Shown: one piece after another, positions 33,401-47,231 of the stretch | Position numbering within the stretch: the stretch's first letter is position 1 | How the letters are laid out: each line of letters opens with the position of its first letter | NCBI GenBank assembly: GCA_040954595.2 | Contig: CM082593.2 | Location: 3,410,001 to 3,474,000 of the forward strand | Source of the DNA: Balanoglossus misakiensis | Lineage: Eukaryota; Hemichordata | Length of the DNA stretch: 64,000 bases | Reading direction: 5' to 3' | Notes under the pieces: generated by a model | Told to the model about the DNA's origin: nothing | The model's database searches: none | The model's input: the letters and a program-made list of their open reading frames with translations, nothing else | Position numbers and translations under genes: made by a program

Positions 33401-36400
33401 GCCGCGTACGCATGCGTGCTGCGTCACGCGAAGGCTGGTTTCTCACTTCCACGGCGACTCTCCGTGTATGTGTTCACTTCAAGATTCTGTCCGATGATAC
33501 ACAGGTGAGAATTCTTGTATTTAAGTTTGCGACTTTTTACTGAGCAATCAGTAAAAAAACACGTTGCAGTCTTTTTCCTGGAAAGTTTGGCCGGGAAATC
33601 TCCCGGCGAAACACGAGTAACGGTAAACCAAGAGTCGGATGGATTCTTGTTGCTCGTACAGGCTTCATTTTGCTCTCCTTGTCCGGCTTCGGGAACCGAT
33701 CGGCTCCCACGCGAAGTTAATTGCAATCGGCAATTGCGCTTCGTCGGGGCTTCAGTTCTTTTCACCACGGGACCACTTGTCCTTTGTGGATGTTCATATC
33801 AGATTCTCTGACGCAAGAGATTCTACTTTTCGAGTACATGTAGTTAGAGATTTTCCTGTCAACTGCAAGCGGTGTCCTAGTGTCGTCCGTCATCGACCAG
33901 GCATCCGCGGGCGTTTTTCTCGTGTGCCATCCACTGAAAATCTGTGATTGGCTAGATCTCAATTTGCCATGGTAACTGTAGCTATATTTGCATATGTGAC
34001 CGTATACCAGTACAAGTAACGTGTGAAAACAAAGCACGCCACTGGAGCTTGCCAGCGATCATCGCACGTGTTCAATCCTTGGCTAGCGCATTCAGTCACC
34101 TGACGGAATACACGTTTAATGTTCGCGAGATGTATCATTCCTATTTCACGCAAGCGCTGCTTCTTTGTCCATGCACATCGACGAATTTATCAGGTCAGCG
34201 ATTTCACGTCAATATCTCAATGTTCAGTGAGTGGAACGTTTGCATGAATAATTAACTGTTTCGATGGTCACGGTTTGACGTTCAAGGACAAGGCCTATTC
34301 AAAGTTTGGCGACGATCTCCTCCAAGGTTGTTTTGTCTCACTACAAGTTCTGTGCATTCCGTTTAATATTTTTTGCATGAACCTGCCAGTTTTAATTATG
34401 CTATTAGCACGGTGAAAGATCGTGTGATGGGTACATATTCCTTGACGTTGCGTTTCTTGTGAAAGTGAGAAAATGTTCGGCCAGCCGTGGACTCTGTGAT
34501 TCGAGATGAATACGTAGGTAGAATATAAGGCAGGATAGCCCAAATCACAAGTTGGCACATTCGCATAAGTACGCATGCATCAGTTGTTTTGTTAACCATA
34601 CATCTAATGGAATGAAACTCAAAGTTCTGTTTAATCATCGGTTATATAAGTTTGTGCCTATACAGACGGGCAACTCAAACCTTATAGTCCGTAAAAGTGG
34701 GAGAAATTCTCACTAGAATCATACAATTCTGTTCACGTACAGATTTGTTGTAGCATAACCATTCACGTTTTGGAAAGGAGGGGACCCCGCGTGGATATAC
34801 CTGCGTACTTTAGGGTGCATTGGAGACTACATATACCTAGGCGGTATATCTTTGAGTGGGTACGTCAACATCGGCTTTGTTTGCACTTCATCTACCGGGT
34901 CCCGAGTTGGCAATTAACTTTGATAAAATTGGGAAATATTTTACCACGACATGCGCAGTGGAATTAAACCGATCGATGCGAGCTGCCGACTGTCAACAAT
35001 ATATCGGCTCCATCTTTATTGGATCATCCGCTATTCATTAAAGCTGTCTTTGAACATGACGTCTTTCACTGTTCAGGAAATTCTGCTAAATTGACGATTC
35101 ATTACAACCCGGATTTTTTAGCTCTTTTTGTCCGCTTAACTAGGCGAGTCCCTGTCAAAATTATTTGTACACACAAATTTATGTGAAAATGGCGGGTTTA
35201 ATTGTTCAGATCTCGACGGCAAACAATAATGACGTCATTCTTGCGAATCTATCGACTCCCAGATTTGACAAAAAGGTCAACGGTCAGTGTGCCTACAAAG
35301 GAACGTTTGCGCATTACATGACCGACGATAGGTCTTCCTTAATTGAGGGCGTAATCTTGGATGAAGTCGAGTTCTATACGTCAAAGGCACGTAGTCACTT
35401 TAACCATAGACAGTGGAAGGGCAACGTGAAAGCAGAGTGTCTGAAACCAAACCATCCTAATACGGGAGGGACGGTGTTGGAACACACTATAAGAACAGGT
35501 GCCATTTAAGTGTCTGAATTTCCTGCGTTCTCTTGAGTTTTCAATTTTGAAGGTAAGCCAAACAGAAATAACCCGTATAAACTTGAGTCGATTCCGAGCG
35601 ACAGAAAAACCATCGCCAGCAGTGATAGGTTTGCCAACCACGTCATCACCGAACCCGAACACGCGTCGTGAATTCAAGCGTTACCAAGATACGAGTGCGG
35701 ATTTTCCAAACGGCGCACTTTATTTTCCCACGTTTGTACAGAATTCGTCAGCTGTGTCTCGAGCCGCTCCCAGAACGGGGCTTACAATTTTCTCACATCA
35801 GTGCTATCCGGCTATCCATAAATCCATTCCGATAACACGATAAAACTTGTACAGCCGATGATGATCTTCATAACGACGTGATAAAACCTGAGTGGGGCCG
35901 TAACTCCGGCGTGAGTGAATCGATTTACTCGGCGTACTTCATGAGAAATGAAACAACTTGTTCATTGAAGTGATGGGCCGGTGACGTTTTAGATAAATTG
36001 TCTTCTAGAGCAGCTTTGCGGGGAGTAACGAGACCCTGGAAATGTGCGCGAGGGCACATTAAAGTGGCCGTTAATGCCACGCATCAAATTTGACGAGTTT
36101 CAGAAATGAACGCGCGTAACGAACGGGATTGCAGTCGAGAATCCCTGTAATTATTTGACTGCCCCTTGTTGCTCAGAAGTATTTTAACTTTTTGTAGTTT
36201 CATGCTGGTTCAGACACAAAACAATGCATTTGATGTGCACAGTAAATGCTTGGTCTAATAATCAGGGGATTACATCTCGTTTCAAAACTTGCACGGCAAA
36301 ATCAGATTATTCAATACCAGATGGAGTTTTCTAGAGCATGTTTGAGACTGTCAGTTTGCCCTCGGCGACACAGATATTGCTAACAGTTTACGCTTTCATG

Positions 36401-39164
36401 GTGCTGTTATCCTGAAAACCGACTCTGTAAGATAGAAACCGTGGTATCAGTCGCAAAGAGGCCGAGCTCGTAAACAAGATGGTGTCAGTTTTTCGCCAAC
36501 TGTAGTTCAACACCTTAGATCTACTTACAAGGAGCACACGCGAGGAGTTTTATTTGCCCGGAGCAGGTATCATACACCGTTAACGTCAGATTCCACCCTG
36601 ATCAAATAACCTGTCGCCACTTTAAGATATAGCTTCCAGACGTATCACTAACAACATCTTGCGAACGGATTTTCTTTTCAGACTTGTGCTCTGAATTACA
36701 TTTTGGGAATTGAAAAATACGAAATAACAGTTCAATTCAAAGAAATTATTATTGTCCCATACATCGCAGCTGCGGTTGCCGCTTTGTCTGACGTCAGGTC
36801 TATCTTAGCGATATATGGCAACTGATGATCGCGTTGCTATGGAGACTTGACTCGCAGATGTCATTAACGCGCATCGTTCATCCTGTAATCTGTTACTCAA
36901 TGTGGTTTTTATCTGCGCAGCTGATCGGAATCATTCAAAAGTTGTCGACGTCGTTGATGACACGAAAGCACATGCAGAACTCGGTGTAACTTCTGCTCAT
37001 CTCCGTGTTTCCTCCAGCAGCAAAGCAAAGTTTTTATCTGAAGCACGCGAAGTTCATGGTTTTCTCTCAAAGCAACGTCATATACGCCCTTTATCTGGTG
37101 CAAGCAAGTGATCACTTATACCGAAGATTGCAATATTCGAATGTGACGTCAATAAACCCCACACCTTATAATATATATATGGCATACTAGTACCTAGTAG
37201 GCTAGATTGCATATTCCAGGAAACATAACATGTTTTATCAAGATTTCCGCTTTAGTAGCCGATTCGAATAATTTACATCAGTAATAGTCTTCAAAATAAT
37301 TATTGCAAGAGCTGATAGCTATTTTTAACCCGGTAAAGCCATGCAACAGATTGCAACTTCACAGTATTATAAATGGTAACTATGTACAGTGGGTTTTCTT
37401 CGCATTTTTAATTTACCAGAAATTGTGAAAAGGTGTGAGTAATGAGTTTCGTCCGTCACAGATTAATCCTTATAACTGTTATCAAAGAATTAAAATGGCG
37501 CATGTCGCGCTCGTTGCTAACGAACGAATCGTGTCGATACTAGCAACCATTTCAAATTGGGACACTGGTTTATCAAGAACCGTAGCCAACGCCTTGGCGT
37601 AGGTGTGATAATGAGTATCGATCTAGTTGATTTATAATTAAAGAGATTTCGCAGAAGACTACACCCGAAATAATTTTTTGCTTTTCCGCTTTGACGTCAG
37701 AGGGAACGTACTGAATCAGTCTACTTCGCGGTAACGGGCTTTTAAAGTTAATTAACTATTATTGAAAAGTATTTAATACAATTCACTCTAGGAGAGATTT
37801 CTTGGTGTTGTTAATAAGAAAATAGTCTACATTATTAGAGGTCATACTCAAATCAGGCTTGTAACCATTAAATGTACTAAAATGCATTACAGCTTCGATG
37901 ATACTTCCATTAAGCAGTCATTATTTCAATTAAGTATTCACAGCATCCTTCCCATCGTAATCATCATCATCAAGTTTCTGCAAACGTAGATCTTTCACGC
38001 AATGTCAATTAAACAGGAGAAAGTCACGCAAAACATAAGAGTCGCTTTTGCCCTGTAGGCTCATGTTTCGAGATATTAATATTTAGAAAATGATATTAAC
38101 TCTAAAGGTCGACCTTTTAATGGTATAATACCATAGTGACATCGCTTTAAGCCAACAACGCATGCGCATCCAATGCCTGATTTCTGGTAACTAAAACGAG
38201 AAGGTAAATATGAGATACTAGGCCCACAGCTTTCTCAGCTGAAAATCCGTGTGTTTCAACGTTCCTTAGAAATATGAATGTTTAATGCCAAATTTGCCTA
38301 CTTTGAGAGCATTGACTGATGTAATGTACCGCTGAAATCCCACAAGCAACTCATTATGTGTAAAAGTCCGGAGTACTTGTTAGAAAAAGTCTGCGTACAA
38401 ATTATTTTAAAATGTCATACAGTGTTGTAAATCTTTTATTCTAAAAAAAACTCTATTTTAAAGATCAGCTGTCTATCACGGCAAGGAAGAATGTGATATC
38501 GCTTACAGTGCGTGGGAATACAACGAAATTATCTACCGTAAACGAGAGATTTCGATCTAATCGTAAACGGAGATTGAAATCGCTTGATCCAGTCAGGCGG
38601 GTCGTCACGCGCACAACGACGACGCACGCACAGTCCCCCGCAATGTCAGCTGCCGTTCAGCTTAAGACAAAAACCACCGTGAGAGGCGCTGTGGTTGTTC
38701 TCCATCGGTTACCGTGATTCTATCCCATCTTGCAGTAATACAAGTAACGTCAAACTAAAGCCGCTGAGGCGGTGTCTGTCGTTTTATTGCCATGATTTGA
38801 TAAGTATGAACTTTCGAAACACATTACCAGGCAAAACCTCGAGCTACAGTCCTGCAGCTATGTGGTACGAAAGAACATTTCTGCATTCAACAGCCAATGC
38901 TACAATACAGTTTGTTTTAAAACGTAATTGTAAAACATAGTCACTGATATTGAATTTAAAAGAATGCAGTAGCAAAACAAGAGGATAAAGTTTGCATGTA
39001 TCTAGTTTAGAGTTTAATGTGGCCCAGCCATTAAACACAATATTCTCAAGTTGTCTGCCTCGTGAAAACACTGCCTAGTTGACGACAGCACGTGTCACTA
39101 CTTACGCAGATCGATGGGTTTACAGCCAAGTGATATCCAAGCAACTTGCCGATAAAGCTTATGC
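30441..39164. other. Non-coding stretch; no gene assigned
   Basis: Open frames, such as 35165-35509 (+), look like chance frames, with no family resemblance and no paired splice sites. CpG frequency stays high. Copy 2 of the dispersed repeat lies at 33928-34010. No RNA gene was recognised. Confidence 0.5.
33928..34010 (+). repeat. Dispersed short repeat, copy 2
   Basis: Close to the copy at 58961: both have CCACTGAA, ATTGGCTAGATCTCAATTT, CCATGGTAA, TTGTAGCTA or CTGTAGCTA, and end near GTATACC. Roughly 80-85% identical over about 80 bases. Confidence 0.8.
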
Positions 39165-39323
39165 ATGAAATTCAACCACGCTGCACTGAGCATGCTCCGC
39201 AGACGCCTCCGCGTCTATGTAAAACCTTGGCACAGTAAGACCTGCGATAGATCGCTTGCATTCTCTCAGAAAACACCGACACGGGTGGCACGAAATCTTG
39301 CTATACCAGACGGAATTTCTCAG
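39165..39323 (+). CDS. Possible first coding exon, unknown product
   Basis: ATG followed by 53 open codons and a good donor (CAG then GTACGT) in phase 0. The peptide is very basic (LRRRLRVYVKPW). No family recognised and no downstream acceptor identified. It is listed because the donor and phase match the better candidate at 39554; it may be chance. Confidence 0.18.
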
Positions 39324-39553
39324 GTACGTTTAAGCATTCACGTCTTTATCATTCTACTTTTATCGAATTGAGTTGAACGTGATCCAGTGTTCGGCGTACT
39401 GGATAATAGTAAACTGATAAATATTTGATCCGTTGTGCGATGCTCTACATAATCCAAATACATTGTATATCATTCAATATTGTATTGGAGTACATGTTGT
39501 CAATAATATCCGCGTATCGGCACAGGAAAGCAATAACCCACGTAAGTCATAAA

Positions 39554-39718
39554 ATGAGCGGCAAACCAAATACTATATCGTACTCTGACATGTTTAAACT
39601 GGCTGCTGCAAGACGTTATGAGCACAGCAATATCATACAACGTGTTTCCTTTGAGGAAGATGATCCAAAACTCAATGAAAAGAAGCGCGTGACTCGAAAT
39701 ATGTTTTCAACAGAAATG
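39554..39718 (+). CDS. Candidate first coding exon, unknown product
   Basis: ATG in a favourable context (AAAATGA), 55 codons, then a splice donor GTATGA in phase 0. The peptide begins MSGKPNTISYSDMFKLAAA and continues hydrophilic and charged (VSFEEDDPKLNEKKRV), which looks like real protein rather than translated intergenic DNA. No signal peptide. The rest of the gene is not found, so the next exon would be far downstream, possibly outside the window. No family recognised. Confidence 0.35.
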
Positions 39719-39960
39719 GTATGAATGCAACCCCGTGTGTTCTACTGTTTAATTCGCCTCAGCGTTCCTCGACACGTCTCGAGTGCATGCGAGATGCAGT
39801 GAACCAGAATGCCATGGCTTTATTGAACGTCCGTACGCAGACCCGACACATACATGTATACATATGAAATGCTAAACACGTGCGCGGAAATAGAAATGTG
39901 GTGATGTGTATAAGATGGCCCGATGTACAAATAGTGAAGTACCAACCGACTCATGCGTAA

Positions 39961-40020
39961 TAGATAGACAGACAGACAGGCAGGCAGGCAGACGGACAGA
40001 CAGACAGAGAGACAGATAGG
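39961..40020. repeat. (GACA)n / (GGCA)n microsatellite
   Basis: About 60 bases of tandem tetranucleotides, mostly GACA with GGCA and GATA variants. Confidence 0.9.
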
Positions 40021-40035
40021 TCGATTGATCGATCT

Positions 40036-40260
40036 TTACTCAGATTGTGGCAGTAATTGTCCGGCGTTGAATTGTTTATATCGCATACTGGTCAAAACTG
40101 TTGCTTCTTGTTGAAAGGGATCGATCGGCGTGTCGAAACCCAAGAAACTGGTTTCAAGAATACCGTGTTGATACAGCAGGTGATATCGACCGTGTCTGTG
40201 AACACGAAAATAAAGGTCTGGATAGCTTTTATTTTTATTGGCGAGCTTGTCCACTTCCAC
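40036..40260 (-). other. Coding-like open segment, unknown
   Basis: The minus strand carries about 75 codons ending in a stop, with protein-like composition (KSYPDLYFRVHRHGRYHLL, then FDTPIDPFQQEA). There is no ATG at the beginning and a TGA lies three codons upstream, so it would have to be a last exon; the only candidate acceptor is weak. It could also be a remnant of a gene or mobile element. Confidence 0.2.
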
Positions 40261-43200
40261 AGGATCAGATCACTTGATGTCACCGTTGCCAAGCAGAGCC
40301 ACTGTTTTCAATTAATTCCTCCGCGGATGTACAACTGTTCAAACACAGTTCGAGAAATAGCATTTCTTGAGATTCACGGAGGCTTTTGCACTGGTGTTTT
40401 TTCCCCAATTGGGCGCCTTCATCAGAAGAGGGAAAGCTTACAACTGCACGAGCTGGCCAAGATTAACAGGGTTTCTATACGACACACGAATGCAAGCTGA
40501 CGCATTCGTACCACGTGGTTTTCGTTGCGTGCAGTTGCGCAGTCTGCTAGAGCGCGCTCGTTGCCTTTCTTGTATACCCCTTGGGCAGAACATGTGTAGA
40601 AAACTCGTGCACATATTATTTTTCTGAATTTCAAAGTTGGACTTAGAGAAATTACAATTCTAAAAATATGCCACCTGATAGATTTGGTGATATATTACTT
40701 TAAGTGTTTACCACCGTAAGAAAACCATTATGTTAAAATGTTGACTCAGCATTTTAAAATCTTGTCATCTGCTACGTTCACAGGACCCTTTTCGGCATTT
40801 ATAATACTAAGATCTGAATGTATGAGTTTCTGAGTTTAATAGTTCACTCATAGGTACTAATGAAATACTCGAGTGTATATGGTTCAGTAAAGACGATCAA
40901 AAAGACAATCTCAAGACAGTGACGGTGCGGTTTCGTTGGTGCAAATACAGAATATTCCCTCACGTAAAGTTACGGAGAGCTGGTGTGATTTCCCGGTCGG
41001 TGACGGAGAAAATAGCCCCGCAATTTCATTCGCACGGCCTAGGCAATTAATTGTCCGACCAGGCTAATGTAAAATGCATTCATCACTTTCACAGAACGAT
41101 TTTACCGCGAAAAATATCGCGCTGTTGGCGAGCGAACGAGTCTCAGAGGAAAGCAATCCGTTGATTGCATGATCACTGAACTAGTAAAAGTTTTATCATG
41201 TCACACAAGGCATCTAAAGTCAAGTGAAGCGAACACGTGTTTGCATTTCTTATTTGAAAGTCAAGAGACACATTTCGGGCATCAATCAACCCACCAATTT
41301 CAGTTATATCGGACACCGCCCAAGAGAATGACACGGAATCATTATCCTATTCAAATGAATATGGATTATATCTTCTAGCGAAGAGATTGCCGAAAAACAA
41401 TCTATGTTTATGCTCTGCAGCGCGTGGAAACTTTTACAGGCCGCGTTGACTCGACCACGATCTCATAACCACACCACTCTGAATGTAAGAACACAAACAT
41501 CAAAGATTTCGGATGCTCCCGCGCTCAGCACCCGAATCAATTGCGAAAAACTGTCGGCATTTTTTCCCTCCAAGACAAACCCGGATGAACGTTAAGAGAA
41601 TCGCTTAATAAGCCCAGCGCCGAAGACCCCATGTAAATGATCGATATACCGGCGAATCAGGCCGACAAATAAGAACTCCGTGTGTGCCAGGATAGCCGAA
41701 TGAAAATTGATTACCGGATCTAATAACGTCGAGAAATCAATCTCTCCCCTTATCATTTGTTCCCAATGAACGGAACGCCTGCACATCTGTTATCAGACAG
41801 GCGTAACGCAAAATACAGCCAATTCAATAGAAACGAGATATACTTTAACGTGCTTTGAAACTATACACAAAACTTACTACTATTATATTAGTATCATGTT
41901 CGTAGAAAACGTCTTGTTTACAATGAGAAGAAAATTGCGATCTGTCTATTCAAAAACGTACTAAGAACCACGATAATTAGAGACAGGGCGTAGCTGACGC
42001 GAATAATTTTGAAATGTACCATATCTGAATTAATCCAGACGTTTATTGTGTGGTAAAAATGAAATTTATTGGCGTGGTCTACCCATAGATGAACACCTCT
42101 AAGTCAGCCATGCGCGAGACAGGTTTAAGTTGAATGTATGATTGGCGCAACTGATTAATAAACTGGAGAGCGGAATGTTCTGTACCTATTTGTCTGCTGT
42201 CAGACAATTTATACTTCTTAAAGTGTCAGTGGGGACATTTTGAAAAATAAGATGTTGCCCTGGGATACATCATGAATCTTCAACTTAATTTATTCAAGGA
42301 CGGGAAAGGTTGTGACAGAGTGACTCCGAGTTTATCCTCAATTTAAGCTTGTGTGTGTTTTCTCACCGCGTGATTTCAAAATTCATGTAAAAATATTCAT
42401 TTACGTCCTTGGGATGTCATGACTCTCTGAAAAAGGCGAAGTAAGCAAGCCTTTCCAACTGTCTGGTGGCTTACCAAACACCGATACCTGTACTCGCTTA
42501 TTTATAATCCATGCATGTTCGATTGCTGCTCGCCCACGAATTCAGTGTAAGAGCGTGGAGTCGAGATCTACCTTCCATCGCCAAGTTTTGTTGCGCAGAA
42601 ACGCTCTTCTCACAAGCTATCGGGACCATGGTAACGCTAACCGACGCGTGTTGGCACGAATATAAAAAAATCGCAGAGCACAGTTTGGAAAACGTTCGTA
42701 TACGTACCGTTCGTATTACTGCATAATCGGCGTCGCTAATTGAATACCTGTATCGTTTACACTGTATCTGCGTAGACATATTCTTTTTAATTACAAGTAC
42801 ACAAATCTGAATAAACTGAAACTGTCCTCTGAACTTTTAACATGTATGACTTTTTAAACATTTATCTGATCGTAGATTTAAAAGGTGCCAGGTGGTATCA
42901 ACTGAAAATTGTTTAAGTCACATCAATTGGCTGATTTATCGCCGAGATAACCGCAATCGGTCACGTTTGATCAAAATTAATTTGCGTCTGGAGAGTTGTG
43001 TGAAGTGTGCGTGGAATCAAAACGACAAGTGTTATGGCGTTGCCAGTTTATGTTTTACTACGATGAGGGAACATATTGTTTGTTTATTTGATCCCCTCGC
43101 CAATGCACACAGGAGCAGATATTGGGAACCTGCCATATCATGGAAGTCACATGAAATCTGATTGGTTGAAGCGTGGATTACTTCGATATAGAGTCCCGTG

Positions 43201-44157
43201 TGCACGGAAGGACCGTTCTAGATTGTCGTACTTTCCAAGAGCTCAGTCCAGTTTAAAGCCATCACACCTCGTTTTCTCTCGTTTAACCCATCACCCCGGC
43301 TATTTTCATTCCTATGCGCAATTGGAGTTGTAATCACACTTTTAAACAGCCCAAGGTCAAATTCCTGTATATAATGACGAATACAATTTTCACGCTCTTA
43401 CATGCACTTTATCAAAATTAATGTACAGAAGGTCAACGAAACAAAGGTGTTGCGATATAAATAGCAGAATCCCAAATTTTCCCCGCGAGAACTTGACATC
43501 CCTTTAGCGATACATGTAGCTATAAATGATTCAGCCCACGTTCTAGCTTTCATTAAATTGCCATGACCGGAGTAATACGCAGAATTGGCTGCAATATTCA
43601 CGAGGCCACCGTTCTAATTTGTTTGACGACATTCCGGCCGTGTCGAGCGAGATCTGGTCCCTGAATTAGAGGTGCTACCTTGAGATATATGTGATTATAA
43701 GACCACGGGTCGATCAACGGTCATAAACTGCAGTATGGACAGGGAGAGGGCGCAACGTTTCTGTGACCATGTGACATGCAGTTGCTAAGAACTCGAGTTG
43801 CCGCTAGGAGAAAGTACGTGCGTCTGAGAATGAGATGAGAAGTATTAGTTATCCGTGAAGAATTATTTATGCTTCCAAAGTTTTCGCTCTCAGATACTGA
43901 TAAAACACAAGTAAACCCGGTTAACGCCATGCATGGTCGATCAGATTCTGCATTTAGACTGATTTATTGGATTTGTGCGTCTGTGGGTGCAAAAAAGCTG
44001 ACAGTTGATGGCCTGAAATATTGAGTTGCTCAGGAAAACATATACGTGACGAAAAGCCGATTTCCGTCACCTGTTGGAAACAGCTAATAGAGAATGCGGG
44101 GATGTGTTACTGTCTGTAGTGGAAATTCAGCTAAACAAGCAAACAAATAAGTGAATA

Positions 44158-44201
44158 AATATGTACATAAATACATAAATAGTACATAAATAAATAAATC
44201 T
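44158..44201. repeat. AAATA/ACATAAAT-type low-complexity tract
   Basis: Repeated ATAAATA and TACATAAATA units. Confidence 0.7.
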
Positions 44202-47200
44202 GCTGGATAAATCTATACTTTCCATTGTGAATTTCAAAGTTTTTAACGTTTCTGAAATGTGACACTACTTTTCGTCTCACTCATACCTGGATCCACCGAA
44301 TCGATGTTTAAGTGCGTTTTGTTTGCGTTGAAACATTTAGCGCGCCGTGTACCGTTTAAAATTTAATTGCCCAGAAAGCAATATGGCGCCACAAATCGCG
44401 GGGTTCGGATATCGTCTCCATGAGACGGGGGGATTAGAGTTGTGCCGCTAACATGAGTTTGTGATTGGATAGACCACGGCATTGTAAGGTCATGAATACC
44501 GGCTCAAACTAACCATTCTGGTCGTGTTCCTGACATATGAAACATTCAAGAGGTACTTCCGACTGCCCCGTTATACAATTTAATGTCTTCAGTTATCAAT
44601 CTGAATATGCCAAAGACCGCGCTTTTGAATTTCTGCTTTTTCCCCATGTAAGGTCCATTACTCGTACTTTACTTCCAATTAAAGCCAGGTTTAACGTCGT
44701 CTCGCAGAACTGCTGCATAATTGAACTGAAGTCGCTTTTGTTGAATTGGTTCTCGACCGCCTTTCGTTTGAAGAACTAAATATTCTGAGGGCGATAAACG
44801 CCAGTGATAGTGTCCAGCGTAAGACGAGTAGCTATGATGAAACCACACGAACGATAGACTTTGCATTTTTCCTTGTCGGAGACAAGTATGGTTAGGCAAA
44901 AAATATTGTTTTATGTTGTCAGCACATACATGTACCACCCGTCTTATGCCATTTGAATCTCTGTACATGTATGTAGATGGTACAACGGGGAATGAGTAAG
45001 TTTCTAATTACATGCTCATCATGATATTTCTCACACAGATAACGTCATAACATATTCACGTTAACGTTTTACAACTTGAAACCACAGCTCCTGTCCCACT
45101 CAATCTTTCTGAACTTATTTTATCCGGCAGACATGTATTAGGCTTCTGTTAACATTTTAATGAGACTGTACTGCACTTCAAGCAATTCGAAATCTGTGTC
45201 CGCAAATACGCAGTTTCCTGTGGGAATTTTTTACAATTTCTTTCCTATTCATTTCTAAGAAACTTGACAACCTCCAGAGGGTAGTTTGCATGCCGGTTCA
45301 AGCTCTTGATAGATCTATCGATCATAATATGAAAGTGTGTGCATAAAACTGCCATTTCTGGAGAATATGTCTTTCCCATATGCAAGCTGACAGTCGCAGT
45401 GCATAACGTGTCGTCGAGTTACATCATGTTTGGTTCGACGGACCACAATCTGCCTCCCCGCAGGTGAATTCCTTGCAACGGTTATGCACCAGAATTTCCA
45501 TTTGGCCGTAAATATAATAGAGCTTCTTGGGTGTTTATTGGGTAGTCGAAAATTGCTTGTCAGAAATGATGAATCGTTCGCGTGAAAGATTTACACGAGG
45601 CTAGAAGCAACAAGTGCTACATACAAGCCTAAACAATTTGATGAATATGGAATCAGAGCAGATTGTACAGTCATAGAGAGTGAAGCGCTCGTTATGCGTT
45701 TTAAATGCCAGTATAATTACTATCGCCGTAAAATGGTAAACTCTAATAACGCGTATTTATCGGATGGGTCGTAATTCACTCGAGTGCCGTAAAACTGCCA
45801 GTGCGCATGTGTTGCAATCGTGCTGACTATTACCGAAAATATAAATGTTGTCTGGTATCAAACGTCGTTGACGGATCGCTGTGACGTCAGCTTTGTTGAC
45901 ACTAACAGGTTTTTCGCTCCATCCCATCGCTTATACCTTCAGAATCCCACTTGGCCTACTCCCAACTCACCTGCTCTCACTCAATTAGACTTACTCGACA
46001 GGAAGTCGCACTTTACAGCGAGGCAAACCGATATGCAAATGAGTGTTGATGGTGTAAATCCGGTGAGCTGGTGGCACTGAAAATATCCACCTCTCAGTGC
46101 TGTTCAGTTGGCGCACAAAAGACGCATTACTTATCTTTGAAGTCGGGTTCGTTTGACGACAGTCACATCTCCAAAGACGTGATATGGCAACAATGCATTT
46201 CAATACCTTCACGTTTGCTGTAAATGAACTGGCGTACCCACTGCGTGTTTCCGTCACGACCCCGCTCTTTCCTCTCTGTCATGAACGGAGGCGTTCTCCC
46301 CGATCCATCTCCATCACACAACTCGGCATAACCTTTGTCAACGTAAGGCTTCGAGGCGAAATCCCCCGATCCGAGGCTTACCGCTAAATCCCAAGTGTCA
46401 CGGGAGATGGTATTTACACGGGGAAATCGGCTTTCCTTGGCCAAACATTAAATCCAGCCATTTCTTTACAAAAAGCTTAGTGGATGTATTGTCGTCGGGT
46501 GAGAAATGTAGTCGATGTCATTTCATAAAGGTCAGTGCAATCAATGCGAGATTTGAGCAATTTCAATAGTTACTGATTTTCTTCCAGTTCCTTTTTCTTT
46601 CAAAGCCAGTGAGTGTTTTCAAAGATGAAGAAAACACCACAATGAACGAATACACGTCGAAAATCACACTCTTTTTGAGCACTGATTGATCAGGATTTGC
46701 TCCGGTAAAAATGCAAGGATGTCATTAGTTTTGGCATTAAAACGACAGAGAAGAACATGCTCATCTCTCTCGTCTATTAGAAACGTCTAAATACTTAAAG
46801 TAGTGCGAGCCTCGGGGACATATTTTCAGACGAATGCTGGTATACAGTTATACGCATCCCACTTTCCATAGCAATTTCTGGCGTGTCAAGTTTCGGCGGG
46901 CATATGCACAATGCATGGGGAACTGCATCTTTAGCTGTAAAATGTACCAAAGCTATTCAATATATCAATGCTGCAGCAGTGAATGCAGATCATTAATTTT
47001 CATGTAACTGTGCATGCACTTTCTAATGTTGTCAACCATGCCTCCAGGCAAAGTGACATTCGCTAACCGAGAGAAAAACTTATTACGTCGAGCGAACATG
47101 CACTCTACTCTTTGGGCAAACCCCAATCCGTCAATTTTACACTCGAACGGAGTCACCGTTCGACACGATACGCAACGTTGCCGTTGTTTGACGTGGTTAC

Positions 47201-47221
47201 TTCGCAGAATTGCTACAGAAA

Positions 47222-47231
47222 GCGCATGCGC
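47222..47231. promoter_or_regulatory. NRF1-type palindrome
   Basis: GCGCATGCGC is the full NRF1 half-site palindrome. No promoter has been recognised beside it, so it is only a motif match. Confidence 0.2.

Noticed and set aside
39961-40020. Tandem array considered as a CRISPR-like repeat
   Set aside because: Plain tetranucleotide microsatellite without spacers, in an animal genome.
40057-40500. Longest plus-strand open frame in the desert (147 codons)
   Set aside because: No ATG-supported start context, no family resemblance, unlikely composition; the opposite strand reads more like protein.
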